Of a stretch of DNA of 64,000 bases, positions 51,523 through 62,207 are shown in pieces. The stretch covers positions 3,184,067-3,248,066 of the forward strand of contig NZ_CP047156.1 in the NCBI RefSeq assembly GCF_009834025.1, read 5' to 3'. Both the position numbers and the translations under genes were made by a program. The DNA is from Epidermidibacterium keratini (GTDB lineage Bacteria > Actinomycetota > Actinomycetes > Mycobacteriales > Antricoccaceae). Below the pieces are notes generated by a model. The model made no database searches and was not told where the DNA came from. It was given only the letters and a program-made list of their open reading frames with translations. Position 1 is the stretch's first letter, and each line of letters starts with the position of its first letter.

Positions 51523-52191
51523 ATGGCACGAGGGTGGACCGGCGCGTTAGTCGACCTCGTGCTGCCGGTGCAGTGCCTGGGGTGCGGCATACCCGAGATC
51601 GCGTGGTGCTCGGCCTGCCAAGACGCGGCCTGCCAGCTGCGGCTGCACTCGCCAGATCCGGCGCCTGTCGGCTTCCCGCCGACGGTCGCGGCCGCGGAGT
51701 ACGCCGGCGACGTGCGCCTGGCGATCCTCGGTGCCAAGGACCGGGGCCGCCGCGACCTCGTCGGCCCGGTCGCGACGCTGCTGGGCTGGGCGGCTCAGGC
51801 GGCGGTGCCGCCGGCAGAGCGCTGGCTGGTGGTGCCCATGCCCAGCAACCCCGCAGCAGCCCGCGCTCGCGGCGGGGACCACATGGTGCGGATCGGGCTT
51901 CGTGCCACCGCAGGATCTGGTCATCTCTTTGTCGAGGCCTTAAGTGCCGGCCATTCCGGCGAGGCGACCCGCCTCGGCGCCGCCGGGCGGCTGGCTGATC
52001 GGCGGCGGTCGATGCGGCTGCGGCGCGATGCCGCGGCCCTGCTCGCCGGGCGCGACGTACTGCTCGTGGACGACATCGTGACGACCGGATCGACCCTCGC
52101 CACGGCCGCAGCTCTCGTGCGTTCGGCAGGCGCACGGGCCGTGCGCGCAGCGGTCGTCGCCGCAACCGAAAAAGAAGTAACTCGCAGGTAA
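51523..52191 (+). CDS. ComF family phosphoribosyltransferase-like protein
   Basis: 222 residues. N-terminal four-Cys zinc motif CLGCGIPEIAWCSAC, C-terminal PRPP loop VLLVDDIVTTGSTLATAAAL. ComF is needed for DNA uptake in some bacteria, but role here is unknown; in actinobacteria this gene is conserved between lpqB and hpf. ATG four bases after the lpqB stop. Confidence 0.88.
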   Translation: MARGWTGALVDLVLPVQCLGCGIPEIAWCSACQDAACQLRLHSPDPAPVGFPPTVAAAEYAGDVRLAILGAKDRGRRDLVGPVATLLGWAAQAAVPPAERWLVVPMPSNPAAARARGGDHMVRIGLRATAGSGHLFVEALSAGHSGEATRLGAAGRLADRRRSMRLRRDAAALLAGRDVLLVDDIVTTGSTLATAAALVRSAGARAVRAAVVAATEKEVTRR

Positions 52192-52275
52192 CGCGCGGGC
52201 GTCAGAAGCGGTTACGGTGGAAGAAGCCGGGGCGTGCCGCCCCGGCGCGTCTCTAGAGTCACATGGAGGTTCGCA

Positions 52276-52956
52276 ATGGACATCGTCGTTCACGGACGCG
52301 GGGTCGAAGTACCAGACCACTACCGCACGCACGTCTCGGAGAAGCTCGAGCGTCTCGGTCGATACGACAGCAAGCTGATGAATGTCGACGTCGAGCTCTC
52401 GCACGAGAAGAACCGACGCGCTGATGACATCACCCAGCGCGTGGAACGAGTCGAGATCACCGTGAAGACGAAGGGACCGGTGATTCGCTCCGAAGCCCTC
52501 GCCGCCGACTTTTATTCGGCGCTGGAGACCGCGATCACCAAGCTGGAGCGTCAGATGCGCCGCGCGGCCGACCGCCGCCGCGTGCACCACGGACGCAACA
52601 AGCCGATGTCGCTGCACGATGCCAGCGCGCAGGCCGAAGCCGAGGCCGAGATCGAGCGGCTGGTCGCCGAGTACGACGCCAAGAACGCCGGCCGCGAGGT
52701 CGAGGAAGACAACCTGCCCGGGCGGATCGTGCGCGAGAAGTCGCACCCCGGCGTGCCGATGACAGTCGACCAGGCCTTGGAAAACATGGAGCTGGTCGGG
52801 CACGACTTCTACCTGTTCAAGTGCGCCGAGACCGGGATGCCCACCGTGGTCTACCGCCGCCGCGCCTACGACTACGGCCTGCTGCGCCTGGAGCCCGAGG
52901 GCTCCAACGGCGTCCCGCAGGGCAGCGCCGCGACGTCCGCGGTCGCAGGCTCGTAG
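52276..52956 (+). CDS. hpf: Long-form ribosome hibernation promoting factor
   Basis: 226 residues. N-terminal S30AE domain (MDIVVHGRGVEVPDHYRTHV, RRADDITQRVERVEITVK), linker, and the C-terminal dimerisation domain (IVREKSHPGVPMTVDQALEN, MELVGHDFYLF). It makes inactive 100S ribosomes. The ATG at 52276 has GGAGG close by; a frame extension upstream lacks support. Confidence 0.94.
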   Translation: MDIVVHGRGVEVPDHYRTHVSEKLERLGRYDSKLMNVDVELSHEKNRRADDITQRVERVEITVKTKGPVIRSEALAADFYSALETAITKLERQMRRAADRRRVHHGRNKPMSLHDASAQAEAEAEIERLVAEYDAKNAGREVEEDNLPGRIVREKSHPGVPMTVDQALENMELVGHDFYLFKCAETGMPTVVYRRRAYDYGLLRLEPEGSNGVPQGSAATSAVAGS

Positions 52957-53070
52957 CCCGCCTGCAGGTGCCATAGCCGGTCGGGCCGCCGTGGCGGGCG
53001 TACCATGGCGGCCGGACCGGCGTACGCCGCGACTCCTGCACGCCTTAGACCAAGGGACTGACACCTCACC

Positions 53071-56040
<2,970 letters not shown>

Positions 56041-56049
56041 TCGCTACGC

Positions 56050-56097
56050 CAGAATGGAGCGTTGGTTGCAGAAGACTGCAACCAACGCTCCATTCTG
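56050..56097. repeat. 48-nt perfect palindrome after secA (left flank of cassette)
   Basis: A 22-bp stem (CAGAATGGAGCGTTGGTTGC ...) with tetraloop AAGA. Starts 9 bases after the secA stop. Same sequence as 57064-57111 except the loop. It can act as a bidirectional terminator, but no T-run follows. Confidence 0.9.
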
Positions 56098-56180
56098 AGG
56101 TTGTGCACAACCTTCGCGGTTATCCCCATTGACGATCTGCGGTGGTCGCGGTTGTCGTCGTGGCGCGGCATGGTGCCGGG

Positions 56181-57062
56181 ATGCGCAAACGAATCGTGCT
56201 GCCGCGCGAGTTCGAAGCCGGGTCTGCGGCCGATCTCGGCCAGCTGTCGGCAGCCGGACTGCACAAACACACGGCAAGCCGGCGCGAAGGTGAGCTGGTG
56301 ACTCGAGTACGGCGAGGACTGTATGTCGTTGGCTCGCAGATGACCTGGCACCAGCAGGCGGACGCGGCGATAGCCGCGTGCGCGCCTGACGCGTTCCTGT
56401 GTGCCACCAGCGCCCTTGCCGCGTATGGCGTTCCGGGTTTCGACACCCTGCCGATACACGTACTCGTGAATCCCGACCGCAGGATTGCGCCGCCGGACTG
56501 GATCCGCGTGCACCGAAAGCAAGGTGGCGACCGCAAGCTCAACCGGGGCCTCAGTCCGCCGCGGGTCGGATTCGAGGACTCCGTTCTTGATGCCACCGAC
56601 TGCCTCGACGCGATGGGCGCGATCGCCGTCCTTACCCGCGTGCTGCAGGAACGGCGTACGACGGCGCATCGACTTCGCGCAGTGCTCGGCCAACGCGCGC
56701 GGGTGCGCCACCGATTCCTGATAAGCGCGGCCATCTCGGACGCCGCAAACGGGGTGCATAGCGCCCTGGAGCACCTCTACACCACGCGGGTTGAACGTGC
56801 CCACAAACTGCCGCCGCTGGAGCGCCAGTACATCGTGCCGGAGACCGGTTTGGCGGTCGACGGTGCACTCATCGCGCAGCGAAAGCTCTACGAGTTTGAC
56901 GGGATTGCCTTCCACGACCCCGATGAGGATCGAGAGCGCGACAACTTGCACGCGTCGTTTCGCTACGCGACGTCGCGCTTCGGCTGGGTCGATATCGCGT
57001 TTCGCAGTTGCAAGGTGGCGCAGCTGGTGGACCCGACCAGCCGGTGTGTGCGGTGCCGGTAG
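56181..57062 (+). CDS. AbiEi antitoxin / DUF559-type protein
   Basis: About 293 residues from the ATG at 56181 (open frame to 56142). N-terminal part HTASRREGELVTRVRRGLYV resembles the winged-helix of AbiEi-type regulators, followed by TSALAAYGVPGFDTLPIHVL. The C-terminal portion (GLAVDGALIAQRKLYEFDGI) resembles DUF559/VSR-like endonuclease cores; key catalytic residues are not fully verified. No toxin gene (AbiEii) is adjacent. Bracketed by two identical 48-nt palindromes, suggesting a transferable cassette. Confidence 0.75.
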   Translation: MRKRIVLPREFEAGSAADLGQLSAAGLHKHTASRREGELVTRVRRGLYVVGSQMTWHQQADAAIAACAPDAFLCATSALAAYGVPGFDTLPIHVLVNPDRRIAPPDWIRVHRKQGGDRKLNRGLSPPRVGFEDSVLDATDCLDAMGAIAVLTRVLQERRTTAHRLRAVLGQRARVRHRFLISAAISDAANGVHSALEHLYTTRVERAHKLPPLERQYIVPETGLAVDGALIAQRKLYEFDGIAFHDPDEDRERDNLHASFRYATSRFGWVDIAFRSCKVAQLVDPTSRCVRCR

Positions 57063-57063
57063 C

Positions 57064-57111
57064 CAGAATGGAGCGTTGGTTGCAGATGACTGCAACCAAC
57101 GCTCCATTCTG
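57064..57111. repeat. 48-nt perfect palindrome (right flank of cassette)
   Basis: Identical arms to 56050-56097, loop ATGA. Starts one base after the stop of the AbiEi-like gene, so the gene plus its hairpin forms a compact unit. The two palindromes are 1014 bases apart. Confidence 0.9.
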
Positions 57112-57181
57112 AGTTCCAAGACCGGCCGTTGTTTCCGGCTCGTGTCAAAGTGCCTGGTCGCGCGTTACGGGCGTGCGGGCG

Positions 57182-57199
57182 TTGGCGAACATCCGCCAA
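57182..57199. promoter_or_regulatory. Perfect inverted repeat TTGGCG-N6-CGCCAA upstream of the nucleoside importer
   Basis: TTGGCGAACATCCGCCAA lies 100 bases before the BMP-protein ATG, in the interval after the palindrome. Candidate operator of the four-gene importer operon; the regulator is not in the window. Confidence 0.4.
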
Positions 57200-57298
57200 T
57201 CGTCGGCCTTACGTTGTGGTGAACTGCCAAAGACTTAGCCTCGATTTCACCGGCATGGTGATCCGAACTGTTGGTGCCGTCACACGGAGGATCGTCGG

Positions 57299-58300
57299 AT
57301 GGGCAGAGTACGGCGAAGTCTGGTGGCGCTGATCGGCGTACTCGCCTTTGTGCTGAGCGGGTGCGCGGGCGCGACTGGCGCTGACCCGAGCGGCGGACCG
57401 CGGATCGCGGCGATGTTTTCCGGGCCGACGACCGACGGCGACTACAACGCGATCGGTCTGCAGGCGCTGGAGGCGGCTGAGGCCGAAGGCGCCGAGATCG
57501 CCTACTCCGAGGCGGTCGCGGTGCCGGACATCGAGCGGGTGATGCGTGAGTACATCTCCGACGGCTACAACATCCTGTGGACGCACGGATCGCAGTTCAT
57601 GCAGGCCTCGGTCAAGCTCGCCAAGGAGTTTCCCGAGCTGACGTTCATCACCGAGTCCGACGGTCAGCCCAAGGAGCTGCTGGACAACATCTGGTACTTC
57701 GACCGGGCGTTCCAGATCCCGTTTTATGCGATCGGAGTGATGGCCAGCGAGCTGAGCGTCTCGCGGCAGATGGGGTACGTCGGCGGCTTGTCGCTGCCGT
57801 TTAGCTACTCCGAGGTGCACGCGATCGCGCAGGCGGTCAGCGATCGCGGCTCCGACTTGCAGATCAACGCGGTGTGGACCGGCGACTTCAACGACCCGCA
57901 GAAGGCTCAACAGATCACCTCGCAGATGATCGACGGTGGCGCCGACGTGATCATCGGATCGCTCAACCTCGGTGCGATCGGCACGCTGCAGGCAGTCAAC
58001 GACCGGCCGCCCGGCGAGGTGTGGGTGACCTCGAAGTACACCGACAAGTCGCAGTATGCGCCGGAGCATCTCGCGGCCAGCGTCATCTACGACTTCACCG
58101 ACCCGCTCGTGGAACTGCTCGGAAATATCGAGGACGGCGAACGCGGCGGCTACTACCAGATGGGCTTCGACGCGGGGATCTCGATCGACCTGGCAGATGA
58201 CCTTCCGCAGAACGTCGTCGACGCAGTCGAGCAGACGGTCTCCGATATCAAGTCTGGTGCGATCGAGGTCGCGCTGAACTTCGAACCGTACAAGTCGTAG
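57299..58300 (+). CDS. BMP-family substrate-binding lipoprotein of a nucleoside-type ABC importer
   Basis: 333 residues. Signal peptide with lipobox LSGC; mature region RIAAMFSGPTTDGDYNAIGL and the BMP-type core (NILWTHGSQFMQASVKLAKE, VGGLSLPFSYSEVHAIAQAV). PnrA/BmpA relatives bind purine nucleosides; the ligand here is inferred. GGAGG stands 9 bases before the ATG. First gene of a four-gene unit. Confidence 0.9.
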   Translation: MGRVRRSLVALIGVLAFVLSGCAGATGADPSGGPRIAAMFSGPTTDGDYNAIGLQALEAAEAEGAEIAYSEAVAVPDIERVMREYISDGYNILWTHGSQFMQASVKLAKEFPELTFITESDGQPKELLDNIWYFDRAFQIPFYAIGVMASELSVSRQMGYVGGLSLPFSYSEVHAIAQAVSDRGSDLQINAVWTGDFNDPQKAQQITSQMIDGGADVIIGSLNLGAIGTLQAVNDRPPGEVWVTSKYTDKSQYAPEHLAASVIYDFTDPLVELLGNIEDGERGGYYQMGFDAGISIDLADDLPQNVVDAVEQTVSDIKSGAIEVALNFEPYKS

Positions 58301-58308
58301 GGAGCGAG

Positions 58309-59874
58309 ATGGCGCGCGAGGAACATTCAAGCAATATGCCGCTTCTTGCGATGCGGGGCATCGCTAAGAGCTTCGGCGAGGTGCGGGCTCTTCGGGAGGT
58401 CGACTTCACCGTGGGCCGTCATGAGGTGCGCGGGCTGCTCGGTGGCAACGGTGCTGGCAAGACGACGTTGATGAACGTGCTCTACGGGTTGTACGGCGCC
58501 GACGGAGGCGAGATCGAGATCGACGGCAAGACCGTGCGCATCGATTCGCCGCGCGATGCGATGGACGCCGGGATCGGCATGGTGCACCAGACGTTCTTGC
58601 AGATCGACTCCTTCACCGTCGCCGAGAATGTGGCGCTGGGCGCGCAAGGCGGGTTGGGCAGGGCAAACCTGGCGCCGGTTCGTGAGCAGATCCGCGAGAT
58701 CGGTGAGACCTTCGGGCTGAAGGTCGACCCGGATGCCGTCGTGGGAGAGCTGCCGGTTGGCATCCGCCAGCGAGTCGAGATCATCAAGGCGCTCTCGCGT
58801 GGAGCGCGGCTGCTGATTCTCGACGAGCCGACGACGAACCTGACGCCGCAGGAGGTCGACGTACTCTTCGCGGCGATCGAGAAGATGGTCGCCGAAGGGG
58901 TTTCCGTCGTACTCATCACCCACAAGATCAAAGAGACGATGGCGATCTGCCACCAGTTGACCGTGATGCGTGACGGAGCGGTCGTCGGGACCTATGACCG
59001 CAAGGAGATCGAGCCGCACGAGCTGGCCGCGATCCTCGCCGGAGATGCCGCAGAGGGCAAGGACGCGACAGCACTTGATCCGCGGACCCGGCTTGAGGTC
59101 AGCGAGGAGGCCCAGCAGGAGCACGACGTACTCGTCGAAGTCGACCACATCAGTGCCGACGGCGACTTCGGACGACAGGCCGTGGACGACGTGTCATTCA
59201 CGATGCGCCCTGGTGAGGTGCTCGGGATTGCCGGTGTAGCCGGCAATGGGCAGGTCGAGCTCGCGGAGGCGCTTGCTGGGGCGCGGCCGTTGACTGCCGG
59301 GTCGGTGTCTGTCAGTGGGCGCGATCTATCGGGATTGCCGACGCGGCAGTGGATCCGCAGCGGAGTGGTCTATGTGCCGGAGGATCGTCAGCGTGACGGG
59401 ATTCTTCCTGGCGGGACGGTCGCTGAGAACCTCATGCTGGGCAACGAGAAGAACCGCGGACGCGGTGGGCTGATCAACTGGCGCGAGGCGCGGGAGCGCG
59501 CGATCGCTGCTATTAAAGACTTCTCGATCAAGACGCCGTCGGAGCAGGCGCCAGCCGGATCGCTGTCGGGCGGCAACATCCAGCGGGTGATCTTGGCGCG
59601 CGCGTTTGCGCACGAGCCGCAGCTGCTGATCCTCCACAACCCGACGCGTGGACTGGACATCAACTCGACCCAGTTTGTGTATGACCGGGTGCGGGCGGCC
59701 GCCGAGCGTGGCTGCTGCGTCCTGGTGATCTCCGAGGATCTCGACGAGCTGCTCGCCCTCGCGCCGACGATCGCCGTCATCTACAACGGCGCGCTCGTCG
59801 GCACACGCAGCGGCGCCCACATTGACCCCTACGAGCTCGGTGTCTTGATGACCGGAGTGGAGGCAGCTTCGTGA
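58309..59874 (+). CDS. ABC importer ATP-binding protein with two ATPase domains
   Basis: 521 residues. First domain GLLGGNGAGKTTLMNVLYGL, LPVGIRQRVEIIKALSRGAR; second domain with GIAGVAGNGQVELAEALAGA (degenerate Walker A, as usual for the second site) and SGGNIQRVILARAFAHEPQL. Architecture matches sugar/nucleoside importers such as NupO/YufO. ATG eight bases after the BMP stop; 3' end overlaps the permease GTG. Confidence 0.94.
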   Translation: MAREEHSSNMPLLAMRGIAKSFGEVRALREVDFTVGRHEVRGLLGGNGAGKTTLMNVLYGLYGADGGEIEIDGKTVRIDSPRDAMDAGIGMVHQTFLQIDSFTVAENVALGAQGGLGRANLAPVREQIREIGETFGLKVDPDAVVGELPVGIRQRVEIIKALSRGARLLILDEPTTNLTPQEVDVLFAAIEKMVAEGVSVVLITHKIKETMAICHQLTVMRDGAVVGTYDRKEIEPHELAAILAGDAAEGKDATALDPRTRLEVSEEAQQEHDVLVEVDHISADGDFGRQAVDDVSFTMRPGEVLGIAGVAGNGQVELAEALAGARPLTAGSVSVSGRDLSGLPTRQWIRSGVVYVPEDRQRDGILPGGTVAENLMLGNEKNRGRGGLINWREARERAIAAIKDFSIKTPSEQAPAGSLSGGNIQRVILARAFAHEPQLLILHNPTRGLDINSTQFVYDRVRAAAERGCCVLVISEDLDELLALAPTIAVIYNGALVGTRSGAHIDPYELGVLMTGVEAAS

Positions 59875-60947
59875 GTATCGATACTGTTCCGCCCGACGCG
59901 CCGCCGGCCCGGCAGTCGTCGGCAGCGCGGTTTGCGATGCGGGCGGTGCCCTACCTTGCTGCCGTACTGTTGGCGCTTTTGGTTGCGGCGCTGGTGATCT
60001 GGGCGCTCGGCTATGACCCGGTCCGGGCGATGCGCGCCATCGTCGTCACCACTCCGCGCACCAACTTCGGCTTCGTGCAGACGTTGCACAAGTGGGTGCC
60101 GCTGACCTTGCTCGCGTTCGCGTTCGTCGTGCCGCTTGCCGCTGGACGGTTCAACATCGGCGGCGAGGGCCAGATGCTCGTCGGCGCGATTGCCGCTACC
60201 GCAGCGGGAATCACGATGTCTGACCTGCCGCTGGCACTGCTGTTGCCGATCTGCCTGATTGCGTCGGTGCTGGCCGGGATGGTGTGGTCGGGTATCGCGG
60301 CACTGCTGATGCAGCGGTTCAAGGTCAACGAGATCCTCTCGACGGTGCTGCTGAACTTCGTGTCGTTCTACCTGCTCGACTATGTGGCGAGCGAGGTGTG
60401 GCCGGATACCTCGGCTGGTCACCCGGCGACGATCCCGGTGGGTGAGGGCGCGTTGCTGCCGACGATCTGGAACCCGCCGATGCATACCGGCGTACTGCTT
60501 GCCATCGTTGTGAGTGCGGTCGTGATCGTGTGGGGACGGCGTACGACGCAAGGCTTCCACGTGCGCGCGGTTGGGCTCAACGAGCGCGCTGCGAAACTGC
60601 ACGGCGTGCGGACCGGGCGGACCGCCGTACTGGCCATGCTCATCGGTGGTGCGATCGCCGGTCTCGCAGGCGGTATCGAGGTTGCCGGTGTCCACGGCAA
60701 GCTCATCGAGGGCATGCAGTCCAACTACCTGCTGCTCGGCATCATCATCGGACTGATTGCGCGAGGGAGCCTGCTCGCGGTTCCGTTTGTCGCGTTTGGC
60801 ATCTCCTGGCTTGAGGTGGGGGCGTCGGCGATGCAGCGGCAGGCGCAGGTGCCGGCCGAGCTGGTGCTCATCGTCGAGGGGCTCATCCTCGTCTTCCTGC
60901 TGCTATCCGACGTCATCACTGCTCGGCTGCGGAGGCGCGCGTCATGA
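59871..60947 (+). CDS. Nucleoside-type ABC importer permease 1
   Basis: 358 residues, about nine to ten hydrophobic segments, YufP/NupP-type. GRFNIGGEGQMLVGAIAATA is the diagnostic motif of this permease family. GTG at 59871 overlaps the ATPase stop (GTGA). Works with the second permease as a heterodimer. Confidence 0.92.
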   Translation: MSIDTVPPDAPPARQSSAARFAMRAVPYLAAVLLALLVAALVIWALGYDPVRAMRAIVVTTPRTNFGFVQTLHKWVPLTLLAFAFVVPLAAGRFNIGGEGQMLVGAIAATAAGITMSDLPLALLLPICLIASVLAGMVWSGIAALLMQRFKVNEILSTVLLNFVSFYLLDYVASEVWPDTSAGHPATIPVGEGALLPTIWNPPMHTGVLLAIVVSAVVIVWGRRTTQGFHVRAVGLNERAAKLHGVRTGRTAVLAMLIGGAIAGLAGGIEVAGVHGKLIEGMQSNYLLLGIIIGLIARGSLLAVPFVAFGISWLEVGASAMQRQAQVPAELVLIVEGLILVFLLLSDVITARLRRRAS

Positions 60948-61867
60948 CCAACTTCCTTGTCCAGACCGTGATGGCGATGGTGCCATTTATCCTCGTTGCG
61001 CAGGGCACGATGCTCGGCGGGCGCGCGGGTCTGTTTAACGTCTCGCAAGAGGGCATGATGATGCTTGGTGCATCGATCGGCTTCGTGGTGAGCTGGTCGG
61101 TCGGCGGCAACAACTTCCTCGGCCTTGTCGCCGCGGCTGTCGCCGGAGGCATCTTCGGCTTCGTCTTTGCGTTCTTGAGCAACCTGCGCCTCGACCAGTT
61201 CGTCGTGGGGTTGGCGATCTTCTTCCTCGCCATGGGTCTCGCGACCTTGGTCTACCGCGTGGCTGTCGGCGTCACGCTCACACCGCCGCGGATCGACACG
61301 CTGCCGCGCATCGAGATCCCCGTGCTGTCGGCGATCCCGGTGATCGGGCCGATGCTCTTCAACCAAAACGCGCTGGTGTACTTCGCGATCCTGCTGTCGA
61401 TCGCGCTGTGGTGGTATCTCTATCGCACCAACTCCGGCATGCGGCTGCGGTCAGTGGGGGAGAACCCCAAGGCGGCCGACAGTCTCGGCATCGACGTCGC
61501 GCGTACCAAGCTTGTCGCGGGCACGCTCGGCTCGGCGCTGATGGCGCTGGGCGGCGCGTACCTTCCGATGGTCTATACCGGCACCTTCACCGAAGGAGTC
61601 GCGGGAGGGCGCGGCTGGCTGGCGATCGCGCTCGCGTTCTTCGGCGGTTGGCGACCGCAGCTGATCTTCATCGGCGCTGCGTTCTTTGCCGCAATGGAAG
61701 TTCTTGCGCTGCAGGCACAGGTGTCGCAGATCGGCATACCGCACCAGTTCATCCAGATGCTGCCGTACGTCGCAACGTTGCTGGTGATGGTGTTTGCCTT
61801 CCGGTGGGTGCGGGTTCCGGCGTACCTCGGCCGCAACTACGACCGCGAATCCCGCCTCACCGGCTAG
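60944..61867 (+). CDS. Nucleoside-type ABC importer permease 2
   Basis: 307 residues, YufQ/NupQ-type; GRAGLFNVSQEGMMMLGASI is the equivalent motif and VGENPKAADSLGIDVARTKL lies in the cytoplasmic loop. The ATG at 60944 overlaps the previous stop (ATGA). Last gene of the importer. Confidence 0.92.
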   Translation: MTNFLVQTVMAMVPFILVAQGTMLGGRAGLFNVSQEGMMMLGASIGFVVSWSVGGNNFLGLVAAAVAGGIFGFVFAFLSNLRLDQFVVGLAIFFLAMGLATLVYRVAVGVTLTPPRIDTLPRIEIPVLSAIPVIGPMLFNQNALVYFAILLSIALWWYLYRTNSGMRLRSVGENPKAADSLGIDVARTKLVAGTLGSALMALGGAYLPMVYTGTFTEGVAGGRGWLAIALAFFGGWRPQLIFIGAAFFAAMEVLALQAQVSQIGIPHQFIQMLPYVATLLVMVFAFRWVRVPAYLGRNYDRESRLTG

Positions 61868-61889
61868 CAGCTTGACGGCTCAGCGCCGC

Positions 61890-62060
61890 ACTCGCTGGTC
61901 GAGCAGCGAGTGGGGCGCTAGCGACCGATTGTCCGCGTGGGTCGAGCAGGGCGAGGTACGAGCCCCAACATCCGTGGCCCCGCAGTGAGCGAGCGGTCAC
62001 TCTTTATCGGTGGTTGAGCAGTGAGCGAGCCGCTAGGCGAGTGAGCGTCGGTCGAAACCA
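61890..62060. repeat. Repeat block upstream of the third DUF222 gene
   Basis: The 340-base gene-free interval 61868-62207 mirrors that of 33740-34262: GGTCGAGCAGCGAGTGGGGC, GCTAGCGACCGATTGTCCGC, GTGGGTCGAGCAGGGCGAGG and TCGGTGGTTGAGCAGTGAGC, ending GTCGAAACCACTTCC. No coding signal; 62080-62207 is the shared leader described for the copy at 34263. Confidence 0.8.
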
Positions 62061-62207
62061 CTTCCCAGCCATATCAGCGATCTCAGCCCAGCGAAGACGT
62101 CTCGGTTCGTAACGATGTGGTAAAGACGTCCGCTATATGTGCGAAAACGGGCCATATCGACCTGTTCTCGAGGGGTCGTGTCGGTGGCCTAGCGTAGCGT
62201 CGAAGAC

